From: JAHIGH01 sp964564035
GTDB taxonomy: Bacteria; Patescibacteriota; Microgenomatia; Levybacterales; UBA12049
Reading direction: 5' to 3'
Length of the DNA stretch: 40,124 nt
Assembly (NCBI GenBank): GCA_964564035.1
Contig: CAZLZN010000013.1
Span: 1-40,124 of the forward strand
Shown here piece by piece: positions 36,189-40,124 of this stretch. A model generated the notes under the pieces. The model was not told where the DNA came from, searched no databases, and was given only the letters and a program-made list of their open reading frames with translations. The number at the start of each line of letters is the position of its first letter. Positions within the stretch are counted from its first letter, which is position 1. A program made the position numbers and the translations under genes.

Positions 36189-38123
36189 TTATCTACCAAG
36201 GAGTTTTTTGAGGAGGTTTTTGAGGGGGACTCCTGCAACGCCCAGTACTTTGTCTGCCCCGCCGTAATATGCATAGAGAATATCGTCAATAATGATGTGT
36301 CCGCAGGGGAAAACGACATTCGGGACTTGGCCTTCGAGCTCATATTGCATAACCGGTTCAAATACGGGCTCATCAATGCGCGCGATTATTTTGGTTGGGT
36401 CGTTGTAATCGAGCAGCATAACGCCGACTCTATAAATTGATCCGGGATCAGATACCCCATGATAGATCATGAGCCAACCTTCATCGGTTTCGTTGGGCGG
36501 GCCCGCGAGTCCAATTTTGAGATTATCCCATTTGTTTTTGCGCGGGTAGGCAATAACCGATCCGGTCAGATAATTATTTTCTCCGAGCTCTATACTGTCA
36601 GTTGTTTCAAGCCAAATTGAATCTCCGAGTCTGTGAAACCACAGATATGTATTCGGTTTTTTCCCTTGCACAACACAGGCGTCTTTGTCGTCGAATCCTT
36701 CGAGCGAGATGAGTTTGGGCTTGGTCCAATTCCAAAGCTTATTCAAAAAGTCATCTGCAGAAATAGAACTCATGGCGATGCGGGGGTTGGTGACTCCATT
36801 GTAAGCGGTGTATAAAACGTAAAATCTGTCTCCGATTTTGGTAAGTCTCGGATCTTCACAGCCCGAATTGCCGAATTCATGAGGTTTTTTTTCGAAATCT
36901 TCACGAGGAACATAAACAGGATTTGGCAAATTTTCATCGATCCTGATTCCGTCGATGCTTGATGCATAACCGAAAGTTGAAGTAAGATCCGCGGATTGTG
37001 CCCTATAGAGGATGTGAACCCGGCCCGCGTCATAAACTGCAGCGGGATTGAAAACACCGGCAGATTGCCAGTTAAGTTCGGGAGCCGGGGATATGATCGG
37101 ATTGTTTTCAAAACGGACAAATTCGAAACCGGAATTGTCAAAGTTTATGGAGAAGCTTTTCTGTTCGGGCTTTAGCTGTTTGAGCAATTCCGAAACTGAA
37201 CACGCAGCAATACAAGTCCTGGTATCGGCTGCACCGTAATAGACGTTCAGAGTATCGTTTTCGATAAGCGCTCCGGAGGGAAATACGATATTTGGTACTT
37301 CACCGTGCAGTTCGTAATGCATTTCGGGAACGAGGAGGGAGTAATCTGTTCGGCCAATAACTTTGTCCGGATTTGATCCGTCAAGGAGCATGGCCTCTAT
37401 CGTAAATATTTTGTTTTCTGACATATAATTTTTGATATATGAATATATGACGAGCCAGCCGTCTTTGGTCTTGACGGGCGGCGAGCCAAGTTCTACCTGG
37501 TCTCCTCCTTCGCGCAAAAGAGGTAGTACATTGCCGTCCAGATTATCATGCCAGCGGTCCCAATATTCTTTGGACCAGATATCCTCCTGTTTATCAAAAA
37601 ACGCCAGCCCGATCTTTGAAGGCGGGATATCTGTGTGAGGCGTCAGCAGGGCGGCATATTTGCCGTTGATTTTTTCAGGGAAAAGAGCCATGGCTTTGGA
37701 GTTGAAGGTCGTAACGGGATATTTTTTGTATGTTTTGAAATCATTGGTAATTGCAAGGCCGATCTTTATGCCATGAGGCGCAAAGGGGAAGGTCGAGAGA
37801 GCGGTATAAAAAATATAAAATTCACCGTCGAGGTATGTAATACGAGGGTCTTCACAGCCATATATTTCCCAGTCGTGTTCGGGCTTGATCCATTGTTTGT
37901 GCGGGCCGAAATTGAATCCGTCACTGCTTTCGGACAGACCAATTGATGAGACTTTCATAGGCTGGCCCTGATAATCCATTGCAGAAGACAGCGCACGGTA
38001 TACCATGTGATATTTATCATCTTTTTTGACTACACAACCGTTGAACGCGCCGTCATGCTCCCATTGATTTTGTTCGATCGGAGAAAGTATAGGGTTATCT
38101 TTGTAGCGGGTCAGGGTCAGCAT
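36189..38123 (-). CDS. Double-domain GH130 glycosidase/phosphorylase
   Basis: 644 residues made of two GH130-type five-bladed propellers (about 1-315 and 334-644). Each has the catalytic-region motif GCEDPR (residues 89-94 with D92; 421-426 with D424), an N-terminal RYKDNPILSP / RFENNPIISP strand and a C-terminal VPNIVFPSG / VPNVVFPCG...YYGxAD ending. GH130 enzymes phosphorolyse or hydrolyse beta-mannosides such as mannosyl-glucose, mannosyl-GlcNAc or mannooligosaccharides. No signal peptide, so cytoplasmic. A good promoter lies upstream. Two complete catalytic motifs in one chain are unusual. Confidence 0.85.
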   Translation of the reverse strand: MLTLTRYKDNPILSPIEQNQWEHDGAFNGCVVKKDDKYHMVYRALSSAMDYQGQPMKVSSIGLSESSDGFNFGPHKQWIKPEHDWEIYGCEDPRITYLDGEFYIFYTALSTFPFAPHGIKIGLAITNDFKTYKKYPVTTFNSKAMALFPEKINGKYAALLTPHTDIPPSKIGLAFFDKQEDIWSKEYWDRWHDNLDGNVLPLLREGGDQVELGSPPVKTKDGWLVIYSYIKNYMSENKIFTIEAMLLDGSNPDKVIGRTDYSLLVPEMHYELHGEVPNIVFPSGALIENDTLNVYYGAADTRTCIAACSVSELLKQLKPEQKSFSINFDNSGFEFVRFENNPIISPAPELNWQSAGVFNPAAVYDAGRVHILYRAQSADLTSTFGYASSIDGIRIDENLPNPVYVPREDFEKKPHEFGNSGCEDPRLTKIGDRFYVLYTAYNGVTNPRIAMSSISADDFLNKLWNWTKPKLISLEGFDDKDACVVQGKKPNTYLWFHRLGDSIWLETTDSIELGENNYLTGSVIAYPRKNKWDNLKIGLAGPPNETDEGWLMIYHGVSDPGSIYRVGVMLLDYNDPTKIIARIDEPVFEPVMQYELEGQVPNVVFPCGHIIIDDILYAYYGGADKVLGVAGVPLKNLLKKLLGR

Positions 38124-38137
38124 ATTGGTACTTAATC

Positions 38138-38167
38138 AGGATACCAGCGTTTTCAGGCGGTTGTCAA
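38138..38167 (-). promoter_or_regulatory. Promoter of the double-domain GH130 gene
   Basis: On the minus strand TTGACA (38167-38162), 18 nt, TATCCT (38143-38138); the ATG is 14 nt further. Confidence 0.65.
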
Positions 38168-38180
38168 TAAACGTTAAGCG

Positions 38181-40001
38181 TTAATTGAATAACGGCGTAC
38201 GGACGCGCTGGAGCTTGGGGTCCTGCGAGTGTTTAAGTTCATAGAGAAATTTGTCGACTTTCTGGGTCGCTGCGCATGTGACAGTATCGGCTCCTCCATA
38301 GTAAACGAACAGATCATTGTCTTTGATGACAGCTCCGCACGGATATACTACGCCTGCTTTGTGACCCTGATTTTCATATGGCAAATCGGGTGCGATAAGC
38401 GGTGCATTGCAGCGGGCAAGGACTTTGGTCGGATCATTTTTGTCCAGAAGCATCGCGCCTATTTTGTATCTACCGGGATCCTGATAGCCGACAGCCTGAT
38501 ATATGAAGAGCCATCCGTCATCTGTTTTGATAGGAGGCGCTCCTGCCCCGATTTTTTTACTGTCCCAATGTCCTTTGCGGGGAGCAATCAAATATTGGCC
38601 TTTGAGATAATCATTGAATTCAAGGTTGTCGACATAATCGACCAGAATATTGGGAAAAACTCTGTGGAAGACGACATATTTGCCGTTTATTTGTTCGGGG
38701 AAAATAACGGCATTTTTGTTGACCATTCCGGGCGCAGATATGAGCTTGGGTCGTTCCCATTTGTCAAAACGCCTGTTTAGAAAATCGTCGACCTTGATGG
38801 ATGTTAGAGCAACACGCGGATGCGTTGCGCCGTCAAAGGCAACGTATGTCATATAGAATTTGTCATTTACCTTGGTGATCCTCGGGTCCTCTACGCCGCC
38901 GTAACCGCCGCCGGAAATATAATGATCGGCAAATGTTGTATAGACTTTTCGTCCGGGTGTTTCGAAAGATTCGCGCGGTATATAAATCGGTTCGGGATGG
39001 CGTTCGTCTATGTTGAGTCCGTCTTTACTTGTCGCGTAACCAAAAACAGACAGGTCTTTGTCTCCAAGCGCCCTATAGATGAAATGCACCTTGCCGTCTT
39101 CATAAACCGCAGCGGTATTGAATGTAGCCTGAGCTTCCCATGGATTTTGCTTGAGCGGTTTTATAATCGGATTGCCTTTGAAGCGTTTGAGGGTGGCAAA
39201 AATTTTGTGCTTGAGGCTATTTTCTTTGAAAGGCATAGGGCAGGAAACTGCATAAATATTGTCTTCTCCTATCAGCCAATATAGAACAAGCTGGTCTTTG
39301 AGTTGAACTGCGGCCAGCGGACGGACTTTGTCGGAATGAAGCTGGGGCGGGAATTCCCAAACCGGCTCATCGGTCCTGCTAAGAAGCTGCATCGGGTCTT
39401 TTTTGCTAAACGTGGCTGCGCCTACAGCATAGCTTATATTTTTGCCGTTTGTTTTTTTGACGTAGTAGAGAAGAAGAATGTGATTTGCTTCGTTGAATGC
39501 CGCTCCCGGCTCGATGCTTTCTGAGTCAAAATGTCCCTCGCGCGGTGCAAGCAGTATTTTTTCTTCGGGTTTCCATGTTTTGAAGTCTCCCGAATATGCG
39601 AGAGAGATGTTTTTGGTGCCATAATATGAAATATATCTGTTGCGGAATTTCATTTTGGGAACAATTGCCATGGGTACATCCAGAGGGGTTATTTTCCCAA
39701 GTTTACTTATGCGTACCAGATCCGTTGAAAAAGCGGCATTGACTACCGATTCGTTTTTCCATTCAGGGCGGTAGGTCAAATAATAACCTTCTTTTTGGAG
39801 CGTAGACTGGATATTTTTCCAATCGTAACTTTTGTCTTCTTTTTTATTCTCGTCGGTAACGATTATGTAGTTGGATTTTCCTTCGAAAGAAAATCCGTCT
39901 TTACTGGAGATGGATTTGAAAAAAGTATTTCCGCCTTTTTGGAAGGTGTAATACAGAATGATTTCATCATCTTTTTGAGCAATTCCGACTATTTTTACCA
40001 T
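38181..40001 (-). CDS. GH130 protein with a degenerate N-terminal propeller
   Basis: 606 residues. The C-terminal half (about 271-590) is a regular GH130 domain: RFKGNPIIKPLKQNPWEAQATFNTAAVYEDGKVHFIYRA, GGVEDPR (D372), GAGAPPIKTDDGWLFIYQA and VVYPCGAV...YYGGADT. The N-terminal half (about 1-260) has similar blades (LLAPREGHFDSESIEPGAAFNE, VLYWLIGEDNIYAV) but no EDPR motif, so it is probably inactive and may bind sugar. The ATG at 40001 has an in-frame TAA two codons upstream. It lies 57 nt before the other GH130 gene and has its own promoter. Both probably serve uptake and breakdown of mannose-containing glycans. Confidence 0.82.
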   Translation of the reverse strand: MVKIVGIAQKDDEIILYYTFQKGGNTFFKSISSKDGFSFEGKSNYIIVTDENKKEDKSYDWKNIQSTLQKEGYYLTYRPEWKNESVVNAAFSTDLVRISKLGKITPLDVPMAIVPKMKFRNRYISYYGTKNISLAYSGDFKTWKPEEKILLAPREGHFDSESIEPGAAFNEANHILLLYYVKKTNGKNISYAVGAATFSKKDPMQLLSRTDEPVWEFPPQLHSDKVRPLAAVQLKDQLVLYWLIGEDNIYAVSCPMPFKENSLKHKIFATLKRFKGNPIIKPLKQNPWEAQATFNTAAVYEDGKVHFIYRALGDKDLSVFGYATSKDGLNIDERHPEPIYIPRESFETPGRKVYTTFADHYISGGGYGGVEDPRITKVNDKFYMTYVAFDGATHPRVALTSIKVDDFLNRRFDKWERPKLISAPGMVNKNAVIFPEQINGKYVVFHRVFPNILVDYVDNLEFNDYLKGQYLIAPRKGHWDSKKIGAGAPPIKTDDGWLFIYQAVGYQDPGRYKIGAMLLDKNDPTKVLARCNAPLIAPDLPYENQGHKAGVVYPCGAVIKDNDLFVYYGGADTVTCAATQKVDKFLYELKHSQDPKLQRVRTPLFN

Positions 40002-40076
40002 TTTTTAGGACCGGTGAAGCTGAGCCCATCGGGTTATAGCATTACAAAAAGCGAATAAGTTCGCTATCTAAACTAA

Positions 40077-40105
40077 CGATAACAAAATTTTTACATTCTT
40101 GTCAA
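40077..40105 (-). promoter_or_regulatory. Promoter of the second GH130 gene
   Basis: On the minus strand TTGACA (40105-40100), exactly 17 nt, TTATCG (40082-40077), followed by a leader of about 70 nt to the ATG at 40001. Confidence 0.55.
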
Positions 40106-40124
40106 TAACCTATTACATATTTAT

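Overview
The window looks like a piece of a Candidate Phyla Radiation (Patescibacteria) chromosome. The evidence is a compact S10-spc-alpha ribosomal operon with no rpmD (uL30) between rpsE and rplO, zinc-type S14, L24 and L36, many small proteins with lysine-rich tails, and several archaeal-looking singletons (a UPF0200 kinase, a CarS/DUF46 cytidylyltransferase). TGA is used as an ordinary stop (rpsQ, rplO, rplQ, map), so the UGA=Gly code of Gracilibacteria/Absconditabacteria does not apply. I cannot place the genome more precisely.

Layout. 1-5.2 kb is an accessory region: a membrane-anchored unknown, an ArsR-like repressor with palindromic operators, a Cas2-like (SinR-annotated family) gene broken by one in-frame TAG, an XRE/ImmA pair, a multi-CxxC protein whose upstream part is cut off by an in-frame TGA, a DUF559/Vsr-like nuclease and a RecB/Cas4-like nuclease with four Fe-S-type cysteines. 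5.3-18.1 kb holds tuf, rpsJ, rplC-D-W-B, rpsS, rplV, rpsC, rplP, rpmC, rpsQ, rplN-X-E, rpsN-H, rplF-R, rpsE, rplO, secY and adk. 18.1-24 kb holds a UPF0200 kinase, map, a palindromic non-coding element, metK behind a SAM-I-type riboswitch, a VIT1/GDT1 transporter pair, and tRNA-Phe followed by a GIY-YIG gene and a degenerate second tRNA copy. 24-28.5 kb resumes the ribosomal set (infA, rpmJ, rpsM, rpsK, rpsD, rpoA, rplQ, rplM, rpsI). 28.6-34 kb carries envelope and lipid genes: a flavin reductase, a CAP-domain protein, a bactofilin-like membrane protein, a PHP phosphoesterase, a diacylglycerol-kinase-like protein and CarS. 34-40 kb has a large, divergent kinase-fold protein with SelO-like motifs and two double-domain GH130 proteins.

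Regulation is the most informative layer. metK has a textbook-like SAM-I aptamer with a covarying pseudoknot and a mutually exclusive antiterminator/terminator whose T tract touches the ATG. Similar hairpin-plus-T7 structures lie directly in front of rplC and rplQ and in the tuf leader, suggesting repeated use of transcription attenuation. Several isolated genes have a -10 box exactly 6 nt before the ATG (predicted leaderless mRNAs), while most operon genes start in an AAAATATG-like context without a Shine-Dalgarno. The gaps between ribosomal genes are filled by two families of degenerate repeats (TTTAGGG-like words and CTAATT-type hairpins).

All assignments come from reading the translations and motifs; no database search or folding software was run.
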